DNA from: CAMLHU01 sp049680185
GTDB taxonomy: Bacteria; Gemmatimonadota; Gemmatimonadetes; Gemmatimonadales; GWC2-71-9
Length of the DNA stretch: 64,000 bases
Assembly (NCBI GenBank): GCA_049680185.1
Contig: JBAUHI010000027.1
Coordinates: 1 to 64,000 of the forward strand
Direction: 5' to 3'
The first letter of the stretch is position 1. Each line of letters starts with the position of its first letter. This document shows positions 15,906-24,707 of this stretch, piece after piece. The notes under the pieces are model-generated. The model did no database searches and was not told where the DNA came from. It saw nothing but the letters and a program-made list of their open reading frames with translations. The position numbers were made by a program, and so were the translations under genes.

Positions 15906-18719
15906 ATGACCCGCTCCCTTGCACTGTCGGCGGCCGTCCTCATCACTGCCTGCGGTACTTCCACTCGTACCTTCCAGCCCACGGCCACACCGGCCCGGTC
16001 TTCTACCGTCACCGTCCGTCCTGACGCCGCCTACCTGTTGCCCCCCGCCGATGCCGCGAGTCGCGGCCTGATGCCACTCGCGTCGACCGGCATTCCGGCC
16101 TTCCGTCGGGCCCACCCGAACTGGGACGGTCGCGGCGTCCTCCTCGCGATCCTCGACGGTGGCGTCGACCCAGGCCAGGGCGGACTTGCCACCACCACCA
16201 CCGGTCTCCCGAAGCTCCTCGATCTGCGGGATTTTTCTGGCGAGGGCAAGATCGCACTCACGCCGGTGATTCCGATCGGCGACGTAGTGACCGTCGAGGG
16301 CCACCGTCTTGCAGGGTTCAGTCGGGTCCGGGGCGTGAACGGCACCGGCCCCTGGTACGCCGGAACGCTGCTGGAATCGGCGCTGGGCGAAGGCGCGGAG
16401 GCCGACGTCAATTGGAACAACACCATCGGAGACACGCTGGTCGTGGTCGTCACCCGGGCCACCGATGGGTGGGTCCTCTTTGCCGACACCGATGGTGACG
16501 GGAGCCTCAGGAACGAGCGGCCGATCCACGACTATCTGGTGGCGCGCGAGACCTTCGGCTGGGCGCCGCCGAAGCAGACGCCCGGACTGGTGGTCGCGGC
16601 CAACCTGGCGGGTCCCGACAGCGCGCCCGCACTCGACCTCTTCTTCGACAATGGCGGGCATGGCACTCACGTGGCCGGGATCGCCGCCGGCCACGACCTC
16701 TACGGCGTGTCCGGGTTCGATGGCGTGGCGCCCGGCGCGCAGGTCATCGGCCTCAAGATCGCGAACGATGCGCGCGGCGGCATCTCGACCACCGGTGCCA
16801 TCCTCGGTGCGCTCGAGTACGCCATCCGATTCGCCTCGGACCGCGGGCTCCCGCTGGTGGCTAACTTGAGCTTCGGCGTGGGCAACGAACCCGGGGTCAC
16901 GGCCCGGATCGACCAGCTGATCGACTCGGTGCTCGCGCGCCATCCCGAGGTCACGTTCACGGTGAGCGCCGGGAACGACGGGCCCGGAGTCTCGTCGCTC
17001 GGGTTCCCCGGCACCGCGCATCGCGTCATCTCCGTCGGCGCGACGTTGTCGGGCGTGTTCTTCTCGCGGGTGGCCGGTACGCCGGATGTCCTGGCCTACT
17101 TCAGCTCCCGCGGGGGAGAAAGCTCTAAGCCCGACATCGCGACACCAGGTATGGCGTATTCGCTGGTGCCGCGCTGGCGTCGTGGCCAAGAGGTGCTGCA
17201 GGGCACCAGCATGGCATCGCCCTATGCCGCCGGACTCGCCGCGATCCTCGTCTCCGCGCTCACCGACCAACATCAGCCGGTCGCGGCACGCCGCGTCCGC
17301 CAGGCACTGATGGTCACCGCCCAGCCGATCGCGGGGCAGGGATACCTGGACCAGGGTGACGGTCTCCCCGATATCGGGCGTGCATGGACCTGGCTCACCG
17401 GCCGGTTCCCGTATCCCGCGGTCGATGCAGCGGTCGGCGGCCCCCTTGCTGGTGCGGCTACCGCCGCGTACCGGCCGTCGGGCCTCCTGGGTCCCGGTGA
17501 TACGCTCCAATCCTTTGTGCTCACCCGACCGGTCGGGGATTCCGCCCCCCTCGCGCTCACCTTCCGCGCCGACACCTCGTGGCTGGTGCCGCCCGACCCC
17601 GTCACGCTCCGGGGCACGCCGGTCCACGTCGCGGTCCGGTACCGTGCGGACGCATTGACCACTCCGGGGCTGCATACCGGGGTGGTGACCGGTTGGGGTG
17701 GCGACACGCTCTCCGGCGCGTTGGTGCGATTGGAGAACACGATCGCGACACTGGTGCCCGCTTCGGCGGTGTTCGAGCAACGCTCAGCGCCCCTGCCGGG
17801 CGGATCCCAGCGGCGCTGGTTCTTCGCTGCGGACACCGGCCGGCCCTTCCGGGTCGAAGTGGGCACGACCGGGCCCGATGAAGCGATCGGTGCCTTCCTC
17901 CATGAGCCGGGCGGGATGCCGTTCCGTGACGGCCACGAGCTGGAGGCGTCCGCCACCGACGGGATGGCCACCTTCACCGTCGATGCGGGAGACGTGGTGA
18001 ACGGTGTCTACGAGATCGATGCTGCCACTCCCCCCGGCGGTACCGCCGCACCCAAGATCAAGATCACGACGGCGCCGCTGGTACTGAGCGCAGCGCGTGA
18101 TGCCGCCGGTGTGCATGCCAGCATCACCGACGCTATCGCGGATCCGATCACGGTCGCGCTGGCAGGCCGCGTCATCGGCGCCGCCCGCACCATTCATCTG
18201 GTCGAGCACGGCTCAACGCCAGTGCACGTCCCGTTCGTGGCACCCTCATGGGCCCGTGACGTCAGGGTGGACATCACGATGGATCCGGCCCAATGGGGCC
18301 GGTTCACCGACCTGGGGATCGATATCCTCGATGCGTCGGGGCACCAACTCGGTGAATTGGCGCTCAATTACGCCGTGGGGCGGCTCGCGGCCAAGCTCGC
18401 ACCCGGGGCGACATCGGTGTTGCTTTCCCCGGGATTCGCCACTGCGGACGACACCACCGCGTGGACCTGCACCTTGGTCATCCGCGTCTATGCCGATCCG
18501 GATTCGACCCTTCCGATGGACCTGTCCGGCACGCCGTTGGCACCGTTCACGGTGGCGGCAGGTGCCACGCGGTCGATCCGGTTCCCGGTGCCGCAGGTGG
18601 CGTGGACGATGGATCCCGGTTTTTCGCCGCTCGGGGTCATCACGGCGCAGATCGGCGCGACGCCGATCTGGATCCGGGAACTTCAACTGGGACCACCGGC
18701 CGGGCCGGGGGGGCACTGA
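15906..18719 (+). CDS. Subtilisin-family (S8) lipoprotein protease, tripeptidyl-peptidase-II-like
   Basis: A 937-residue serine protease with lipoprotein signal and lipobox ITAC (Cys16). The catalytic triad is Asp84 (AILDGGVDPGQGG), His252 (GGHGTHVAG) and Ser435 (GTSMASP), with the oxyanion Asn in SAGNDGPG. The long insert between Asp and His and the TTTTGLPKLLDLRDF stretch after the Asp match tripeptidyl-peptidase II rather than secreted subtilisins. About 450 C-terminal residues are beta-rich. It is shorter than eukaryotic TPPII. The long upstream open frame is a shadow of the carboxyltransferase gene. Start ATG lies 5 bases after that stop, so it is in the acyl-CoA operon. It should be anchored in the cell envelope. 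Confidence 0.85.
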   Translation: MTRSLALSAAVLITACGTSTRTFQPTATPARSSTVTVRPDAAYLLPPADAASRGLMPLASTGIPAFRRAHPNWDGRGVLLAILDGGVDPGQGGLATTTTGLPKLLDLRDFSGEGKIALTPVIPIGDVVTVEGHRLAGFSRVRGVNGTGPWYAGTLLESALGEGAEADVNWNNTIGDTLVVVVTRATDGWVLFADTDGDGSLRNERPIHDYLVARETFGWAPPKQTPGLVVAANLAGPDSAPALDLFFDNGGHGTHVAGIAAGHDLYGVSGFDGVAPGAQVIGLKIANDARGGISTTGAILGALEYAIRFASDRGLPLVANLSFGVGNEPGVTARIDQLIDSVLARHPEVTFTVSAGNDGPGVSSLGFPGTAHRVISVGATLSGVFFSRVAGTPDVLAYFSSRGGESSKPDIATPGMAYSLVPRWRRGQEVLQGTSMASPYAAGLAAILVSALTDQHQPVAARRVRQALMVTAQPIAGQGYLDQGDGLPDIGRAWTWLTGRFPYPAVDAAVGGPLAGAATAAYRPSGLLGPGDTLQSFVLTRPVGDSAPLALTFRADTSWLVPPDPVTLRGTPVHVAVRYRADALTTPGLHTGVVTGWGGDTLSGALVRLENTIATLVPASAVFEQRSAPLPGGSQRRWFFAADTGRPFRVEVGTTGPDEAIGAFLHEPGGMPFRDGHELEASATDGMATFTVDAGDVVNGVYEIDAATPPGGTAAPKIKITTAPLVLSAARDAAGVHASITDAIADPITVALAGRVIGAARTIHLVEHGSTPVHVPFVAPSWARDVRVDITMDPAQWGRFTDLGIDILDASGHQLGELALNYAVGRLAAKLAPGATSVLLSPGFATADDTTAWTCTLVIRVYADPDSTLPMDLSGTPLAPFTVAAGATRSIRFPVPQVAWTMDPGFSPLGVITAQIGATPIWIRELQLGPPAGPGGH

Positions 18720-20092
18720 TGGATCGCACTGTGCGGGTTGCCGCCGGCCAGGGATTCTGGGGTGACTGGCTCGAAGCGCCGGTCCGCCAGGTCCAGGGCG
18801 GCCCGATCGATTACCTGATGATGGACTACCTCGCCGAAGTGACGATGTCCATCATGCAGAAACAGCGTTCGCGCGACCCGAACCTCGGCTACGCCAAGGA
18901 CTTCCCGCCGCTCATGGAACGCCTGCTCCCCGAGCTCGTGGCGCGCAAGGTCCGCGTCACGTCGAATGCGGGCGGCGTCAACCCGCGCGCCTGCGCCGAA
19001 AAGGTGGTCGCCTCTGCCCGCTCGCTCGGCCTGGCCGGGAAGGTCAAGGTCGGGCTCGTCACCGGCGATGATATCCTGCCAAGGCTCGACGAGCTGATCG
19101 CCAAGGGACACGCGCTCACCGACATGGATACCGGGCGCCCGCTCTCGGATGTCCGGAGCGCCGTGGTGTCGGCCAATGCGTACCTCGGCAGCGCGCCGGT
19201 GGTCGAGGCGCTCCGACTCGGCGCCGACATCGTCATCACCGGACGGGTGACCGATACCGGCCTCACCCTGGGGCCGTTGATGTACGAGTTCGGTTGGGCG
19301 CGGGACGATTGGGACCGGATCGCCGCCGGAACGATCGCCGGACACATCATCGAATGCGGCGCCCAGGCCTCCGGCGGCAATCTTCTCAAGGATTGGCGCA
19401 AGGTCCCCGGCATGGCCGATCCCGGATTTCCGATCGTCGAGGCCAAGGCCGATGGCACCTTCGTGGTCACCAAGCATCCCCGCACCGGCGGCGTCGTGTC
19501 GGTGGCGAGCGTGTCGGAACAGCTGGTCTACGAAATGGGCGATCCCCACAATTACATCACCCCCGACGGCGTGGTGGATTTCACCACCGTCCAGTTGTCG
19601 CAGGCCGGGAAGGATCGCGTTGCGATCGAAGGGATCCGGGGCGGCCCCCGCACCGACCTGCTCAAGGTGTCGATCGCGTACTTCTATGGATACAAGGCGA
19701 TCGGCACCCTGGTGTACTCGTGGCCCGACGCCTACGACAAGGCGCGTGCCGCCGACAAGATCCTGCGCCAGCGGCTCAAGGATCTGGGGCTCGAGTTCGA
19801 ACAGATCCTGACCGAGTATGTCGGTGTCGATGCGACGCACGGCCGCCTGGCGGGAAAACCCTCGCCCGACCTGGCCGAGGTCCAGCTGCGGGTGGGGGTG
19901 CGGGCGCGGACCCGGGCGCCGGTGGAGCGCTTCACCCGGGAGATCGCGCCGCTGGTGCTGACCGGCCCGCCGAGCGTCACCGGCTTCGCCGGCGGGCGGC
20001 CTGCGGTCGAGGAGATCGTGGCGTACTGGCCCGCGCTCATCGACCGGCGCGAGATCGAACCGCACGTGAAGGTGGAGATACTGGAAGCCTAG
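18719..20092 (+). CDS. atuA: AtuA-family protein (DUF1446)
   Basis: The 457-residue protein matches the AtuA/DUF1446 family from acyclic terpene utilisation clusters. It shows RVAAGQGFWGD near the N-terminus, VTSNAGGVNPRACAE, ITGRVTDTGLTLGPL, and HIIECGAQASGGN. The biochemical reaction of AtuA is not established. Family members accompany geranyl-CoA and leucine/isovalerate pathways. The ATG overlaps the protease stop by one base. The next gene encodes the small AtuA-like domain that is fused or adjacent in many genomes. Confidence 0.85.
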   Translation: MDRTVRVAAGQGFWGDWLEAPVRQVQGGPIDYLMMDYLAEVTMSIMQKQRSRDPNLGYAKDFPPLMERLLPELVARKVRVTSNAGGVNPRACAEKVVASARSLGLAGKVKVGLVTGDDILPRLDELIAKGHALTDMDTGRPLSDVRSAVVSANAYLGSAPVVEALRLGADIVITGRVTDTGLTLGPLMYEFGWARDDWDRIAAGTIAGHIIECGAQASGGNLLKDWRKVPGMADPGFPIVEAKADGTFVVTKHPRTGGVVSVASVSEQLVYEMGDPHNYITPDGVVDFTTVQLSQAGKDRVAIEGIRGGPRTDLLKVSIAYFYGYKAIGTLVYSWPDAYDKARAADKILRQRLKDLGLEFEQILTEYVGVDATHGRLAGKPSPDLAEVQLRVGVRARTRAPVERFTREIAPLVLTGPPSVTGFAGGRPAVEEIVAYWPALIDRREIEPHVKVEILEA

Positions 20093-20165
20093 CCCCTGCG
20101 ACGCTTGCGTCGGCTGCGCGCATAGGCGGATGGTCGGATCGATCGATATGAATTCGGAGGTTATC

Positions 20166-20630
20166 GTGACCAAGAGCAAGCAGGCACGATCCAAGGCACG
20201 AGGGGCCCCACGGAAAGTCCGTGCGCCGGTGCGTCCGTCCGGCCGTGCGCCAGTCCGCCCGTCCGCCCGTGCGCCCATCCAGCTCCGCTGGCTTGCCCAC
20301 GCTCGCTCCGGCGACAAGGGCGATACGGCCAACGTCGGGTTGATCGCGCTCAAGCCGGAGTGGTACGATCTCCTCCGTCGCGAGGTGACCGTGGCGCGGG
20401 TGGCGCGTCACTTCAAGGGGATGGTGTCGGGGGTCGAGCGTTTCGAGCTGCCGAACCTCCGGGCGCTCAACTTCCTGCTGCACGGCGCACTCGATGGCGG
20501 CGGCACTCTCTCCCTCAAGACCGACGCCCAAGGAAAGGTCTACTCGACGGCACTCCTCAGGATGCACATTCCCGTGCCCGCGGCCATCCGGCGGACGCTC
20601 CCTGCCGCCGCGCGGCGCGGGGAGCCGTGA
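20166..20630 (+). CDS. AtuA-like small domain protein with low-complexity N-terminus
   Basis: A 154-residue protein. From about residue 38 it matches the AtuA-associated small domain (LAHARSGDKGDTANVGLIAL, LPNLRALNFLLHGALDGGGT). GGAGG at 20156-20160 five bases before GTG 20166 decides the start. Residues ~17-36 (PVRPSGRAPVRPSARAP) come from a simple GTCCG/GTGCG repeat tract that has no counterpart in the family as I know it, so the N-terminus is probably a recent low-complexity expansion. It overlaps the crotonase start as GTGA. Confidence 0.75.
   Translation: MTKSKQARSKARGAPRKVRAPVRPSGRAPVRPSARAPIQLRWLAHARSGDKGDTANVGLIALKPEWYDLLRREVTVARVARHFKGMVSGVERFELPNLRALNFLLHGALDGGGTLSLKTDAQGKVYSTALLRMHIPVPAAIRRTLPAAARRGEP
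20221..20282. repeat. GTCCG/GTGCG low-complexity tract inside a coding region
   Basis: An irregular short-period tract of GTGCGYC and GTCCGCCC units, in frame, encoding a Pro/Arg/Ala/Ser linker. Similar tracts occur at 28555-28682, 33992-34016, 56700-56740 and 61520-61575. Confidence 0.7.
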
Positions 20631-21385
20631 TCCCGATGCTCTCCACCGATCTTGCGGCCGGGGTGTTCACCCTCACCCTTGCTCGTCCTGACAAGCGGAA
20701 CGCACTCTCCTCCGCCGTCATCGAGCGCCTGCACGAAGCGCTCGAACGTGCCGACCTCGATGCCGGCATCCGGGTCGTCGTCATCCGTGGGGCGGGGAAG
20801 GACTTCTGCGCCGGCGCCGACCTCGACGAGCTCCTTGCCTCGGTCGACCGTGATCCTGCCGACAACGAGCAGGCGGCGCTCCGATTGGGCGCCCTCTTCA
20901 CCCGCATCCGGGCACTTCCCAAGCCGGTCATTGCGGTGGTTCACGGGCGGGCGCTGGCGGGGGGAGCTGGCCTCGCGACTGTGTGCGACATCGTGCTGGC
21001 GGCGGAGAGCGCCGAGTTCGGGTACCCCGAGATCCGGCGGGGATTCGTCCCGGCGATGGTGATGGCCATCCTGCGGCGGTCAGTGGGAGAAAAGCGAGCC
21101 TTCGAGCTGGTGGCGTCCGGGCGGTCGGTCAGTGCAAAGGAGGCGCTGGAGCTTGGACTGGTGAGCCGAGTGGTCGCCGACAAGAAGCTCGAGGCGGCGG
21201 TGGAAGAGGTCACCACCGCACTATTGGTGCAGAGTGGCACCGCGTTCGCCTTCACTAAGCGGCTGTTCTACGAGCAGGAGGGGAAGTCGTTCGCCGAGGG
21301 GGTGGCGCTGGGCGCCAAGGTCAACGCGCTCTCCCGCACCACGCCCGATTTCCGCGCGGCGACCGCCGCCTTCCTCAAGAAATAA
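20627..21385 (+). CDS. Enoyl-CoA hydratase/isomerase family protein
   Basis: The 252-residue crotonase has the oxyanion segments DFCAGADLDEL and GRALAGGAGLATVCDI and a conserved Glu in FGYPEIRRGFVP. The first of the two catalytic glutamates of classical enoyl-CoA hydratase (in GGGCE) is Leu here, so it may use one acid, as some crotonases do. Methylglutaconyl-CoA or isoprenyl-type hydratase would fit the context. GTG 20627 overlaps the previous stop. ATG 20636 is an alternative start. Confidence 0.85.
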   Translation: MIPMLSTDLAAGVFTLTLARPDKRNALSSAVIERLHEALERADLDAGIRVVVIRGAGKDFCAGADLDELLASVDRDPADNEQAALRLGALFTRIRALPKPVIAVVHGRALAGGAGLATVCDIVLAAESAEFGYPEIRRGFVPAMVMAILRRSVGEKRAFELVASGRSVSAKEALELGLVSRVVADKKLEAAVEEVTTALLVQSGTAFAFTKRLFYEQEGKSFAEGVALGAKVNALSRTTPDFRAATAAFLKK

Positions 21386-21399
21386 GGGCGCTCCGACTC

Positions 21400-21564
21400 G
21401 TGCGCCCCTTCGACCGGCTCCGATTCGCGCTCACCGTTTCCGGTGTTGCCGTCGGTATCGTGGGGATCACCCGTGATGACCGGCTGATCGTGTGGGCGGC
21501 CATCGGGTGCCTGGTGGTGGCGTTCGTCCTGAGGTTCTTCGATCGTGGCACGCCCGGCAGCTGA
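21400..21564 (+). CDS. Small two-helix membrane protein (54 residues)
   Basis: A 54-codon frame begins with GTG 14 bases after the crotonase stop and ends in TGA. The product has a basic N-terminus (MRPFDRLRFA) and two hydrophobic segments (about residues 10-22 and 31-45) joined by TRDDR, so it should form a membrane hairpin. I recognise no family. Third-position GC bias and the position at the operon end support a real gene. It converges with the kinase gene 27 bases away. Confidence 0.55.
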   Translation: MRPFDRLRFALTVSGVAVGIVGITRDDRLIVWAAIGCLVVAFVLRFFDRGTPGS

Positions 21565-21591
21565 ATCATGCTTGCGTCGATTGCGGTCGCG

Positions 21592-24582
21592 TCACGGACG
21601 GGGCCGGGGGTGATCCAACCACCTTGCACGATATTGGTCGCAGAACATGGGGAGAGCCGAGACGCGGGCCGCCATTTGAAGGATCCACGGCGAGCCGACA
21701 TCAGTGGGGTCCAGAATTCCCTCACGAGAGGAGTGTGGGTAGGCTTGTGGGGACGGTTCGCGAAGTGGGGACTTGAGGAATGCGAGGCTCCGTAGACCCC
21801 TGGCCGAGAAGGAGTCCGCGGAGGCCAAGTCGTGCACGCTATCCGCCATCGACCGAAGGAGCCGAAATCGCGCCGGACTGGGCCCCGCCATCACCTCTCG
21901 CTGATTCCAGCACACACCGCCCTCGACAGCGTTCATCAGCCTCCACCGGTCCGCGGGCGAAAGGCTACGGTCCGCCACAAGACGCTCCCACGGTACGCCG
22001 GACAGATCTGCCGCGGCGGCCAGCGCGCTTGGCCAGGGCACCTCGGCATCCGGCGCGAGCGCGGCCACCGCGTTCATTCGCAGCGTGGAACCTCGTGCTG
22101 CGGCCACGGGATCCGACGCGGCGCGGCCGATCGCTGAGAGCAGTTGGCCACCCAGGTCAGCGAGGCGAAGTCCCAGGTCTCGGATCGCGGGCGTTGGCGC
22201 AGGAAGCAGGGACTGCGCAGTTCCGAGCACGTCCCGCGCCCGTTCGTGGGCTTCCGACGTATCACCGTGGTCGAGGGCGAGGACTCCGGAGGCGGCATCG
22301 CGGATCGCGTAATCCCAGACGGACCGGAACGCATAACTGCTGAGGTTCAAGATCGGCAGCAAGGGGACACTGACGGATGCACCGCCGTACCAGGTCGGGC
22401 TGAGGCGCGACCGGGCCACCCTACGGAAGTCCGTCATTCCATCGACAGCGGTGTCCTGAGCCAGTCGAGCCCGCAGGCCCGGTGAGAGGCGGGATGGGAG
22501 GACGGTCCATGCGGTCGCCAGTGAGCCTGTATCGGCCGGATGACTGTAGGTGACCGAAAACGGCGTTGCCTGACTCTGGCCGGCCGTCGCGAACTTCGTG
22601 AAACTCAACATTGCCCGGGCCGTGACAGTATCTGGGATTGTGTTACCCCACCCTTGAAGCAGTGTATCCACCAAGGCGCTCACCGATCTCCACGGCGTCG
22701 GCTTCTGCCCTCGCTTAAGGGTGGAATTCATCCATGTGTTCCACGGAATGAGCTCCGATCGGGCTGCGCTGTGCTGATTCCACGCCGTCGTCCACGTTAA
22801 TCCGAGCAGTGCGAACGCCAAGGCCACCGCCGGAAGCGTCCAGACGCTCCAACCGAGCCGTTCGAAGCGGGCGCCCCATCGCGAGCGGGGTGGAAGCGCC
22901 GCCACCCCAGCATCAGTCAGCCACCCCTCGGCGAGATCCCTGCGCACGACCGGCGTGCGCAGCCGTGCGAGGAAGTTCTCCGGTCGCCGGCCCGCGGCCA
23001 AGCGGATCCGCAACTCGGGCCAGGTGAGAGCGATCGCAAGGGCCTCCGAAGTGAGCCACGGGGAGAAGAGCACGATCGCATCACCGATGGTGAGCGCCCG
23101 AACGAGCGATCCAGGCCCCACGTCGACCAAGCCGAGGACCCACAGCACGACCACCACTCCCGCCAATGCCATTCCGATCGCTCGAATGGTTCCGGCGATC
23201 CGCCGCCGAGCCAGCCAATGGAGCCGGTTCTCCGTGGTGGTCAAAGCGAACATTCCGGAGCCACCGATCAGGCCGCCATTGTCCAGGGGGTGATCGAGCG
23301 CCACATCCAGCAGCACGAGGACCGGGTACCCCGCCTGACGGCCGGCCGAGAACCAGCGCAGCATCCTGCCGTTGCTCCGTTCCGCCCCGAGGTTGAGCCC
23401 CAGCGCTACGACCACCACCCCCGCGCTCAGCATCAACCATCCCGGCCCGGCCACCGCCGTGCCGAGCCATGCCAGCACGATGATGTAGGCACAGGCCGCC
23501 GCGGTAGCCAGACGGAATCGATGCAGTGTCCGGCGCCCTGCGCCGTGCAGGCGTGCGAGCCCAGGCGGCGGCCATTCGAGCCCGGCGCTCGCCGAGGGCA
23601 TCAGCGCCCGCGAGATCGCCGCAGCGTCAGGCCGGTGCTCAGCCTGTTTGGCAAGACACCGATCGATGAGCCCGGCGAACTCCGGGTCGAGGTCGGGCCG
23701 CAGCGACTCGACCGGCGGTGGGGCCTTGTGCAGGTGCGCCGCGGCCAGTGCCACGGGCGTCTTCTCATCAAATGGCGCCCGGCCAGTCACCAGTTCGAAC
23801 ATCACGATGCCCAGACTGTACACATCACTGCGGTCGGTCACCGGCTCGCTCGCCGCCTGCTCCGGGCTCATGTAGACGGGAGTGCCGAGGGTCACCCCTT
23901 CTTGGGTGATGCGGGGGCCGGGGCGATGCGCTGCCGAATCACGCGCGGCACTCACCCCGAAATCGAGCACGATGGCTCGGCCCGTCTCCCGCTCCAGCAT
24001 GATGTTGGCGGGCTTGATGTCACGATGAATGAGCCCGCGGGCGTGCGCCGCGGCGAGGGCCGCCGCCACTTCGGCCATCACCCGACGTGCCCGCGCCTCT
24101 GGCGCCACGGTGCCGGCAGGGAATTCCTCGGCCAACGTCGGCCCATCGATGAACTGCATCACCAAGTACGCCGTGCCTGAGCGCGGCAACTCGCCCGCTT
24201 GGTACACCGCCACCACGTTGGGGTGGGCCACCGCGGCGGCGGCCTCCGCCTCCCGCCGGAACCGGGCTCGCGCGGTGGTGTCCTGCGCCAGTTCCGGTGC
24301 CAGCACCTTGATGACCACCAGACGTCGGAGTGCCGGTTCTCGCGCCAGGAACACCAGCCCCATCCCGCCGCGCCCCAATTCTCGGAGCACCGTGATCTCG
24401 GGGTAGAGGGTCATCTGGAGTTCGGTGGCGAGGGCCGGATCGCTGGCATCGGCCACCGGCGGCGGGAGCGCCAGGCTCCCGCCGGTCACGGCCACGCTCC
24501 GGCGGCTGCCACAGAAGGGGCAGCTCCGGTCGGTCGATTCCATCCGACCGCCGCAATGCGGGCAATGCAGGAAGGTGAGCAT
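21592..24582 (-). CDS. Membrane Ser/Thr protein kinase with N-terminal zinc ribbon
   Basis: A 996-residue protein. Residues 7-24 form a Cys4 zinc ribbon (CPHC, CPFC). A Hanks-type kinase domain spans about 63-340, with GRGGMG loop, Lys92 in VVIKVL, HRDIKPAN (catalytic Asp188), DFG (Asp207) and an intact SPEQ segment. Next come several membrane segments (about 355-560) and a long C-terminal region with few recognisable motifs. It has no PASTA or PEGA repeats. All catalytic residues are present, so it should phosphorylate Ser/Thr. It is transcribed divergently from recQ and stands alone, so its targets are unknown. Confidence 0.88.
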   Translation of the reverse strand: MLTFLHCPHCGGRMESTDRSCPFCGSRRSVAVTGGSLALPPPVADASDPALATELQMTLYPEITVLRELGRGGMGLVFLAREPALRRLVVIKVLAPELAQDTTARARFRREAEAAAAVAHPNVVAVYQAGELPRSGTAYLVMQFIDGPTLAEEFPAGTVAPEARARRVMAEVAAALAAAHARGLIHRDIKPANIMLERETGRAIVLDFGVSAARDSAAHRPGPRITQEGVTLGTPVYMSPEQAASEPVTDRSDVYSLGIVMFELVTGRAPFDEKTPVALAAAHLHKAPPPVESLRPDLDPEFAGLIDRCLAKQAEHRPDAAAISRALMPSASAGLEWPPPGLARLHGAGRRTLHRFRLATAAACAYIIVLAWLGTAVAGPGWLMLSAGVVVVALGLNLGAERSNGRMLRWFSAGRQAGYPVLVLLDVALDHPLDNGGLIGGSGMFALTTTENRLHWLARRRIAGTIRAIGMALAGVVVVLWVLGLVDVGPGSLVRALTIGDAIVLFSPWLTSEALAIALTWPELRIRLAAGRRPENFLARLRTPVVRRDLAEGWLTDAGVAALPPRSRWGARFERLGWSVWTLPAVALAFALLGLTWTTAWNQHSAARSELIPWNTWMNSTLKRGQKPTPWRSVSALVDTLLQGWGNTIPDTVTARAMLSFTKFATAGQSQATPFSVTYSHPADTGSLATAWTVLPSRLSPGLRARLAQDTAVDGMTDFRRVARSRLSPTWYGGASVSVPLLPILNLSSYAFRSVWDYAIRDAASGVLALDHGDTSEAHERARDVLGTAQSLLPAPTPAIRDLGLRLADLGGQLLSAIGRAASDPVAAARGSTLRMNAVAALAPDAEVPWPSALAAAADLSGVPWERLVADRSLSPADRWRLMNAVEGGVCWNQREVMAGPSPARFRLLRSMADSVHDLASADSFSARGLRSLAFLKSPLREPSPQAYPHSSREGILDPTDVGSPWILQMAARVSALPMFCDQYRARWLDHPRPRP

Positions 24583-24707
24583 CAGGGGTCTACGAGACTG
24601 CTCAAGCTACCCTCCGCTGGGCCCGGGGCAAGGCGATCGCGTTTTCGGGCTCGGGTGCCGAGTGGTTCTGATGACGGGCCTGCGGCGATCCGCTGCTACC
24701 GTGCGGC

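Noticed and set aside
13987..15924. 645-residue antisense open frame over the carboxyltransferase gene
   Set aside because: Shadow frame. Its product is Arg/His/Gly-rich without motifs, while the sense frame is a clear enzyme.
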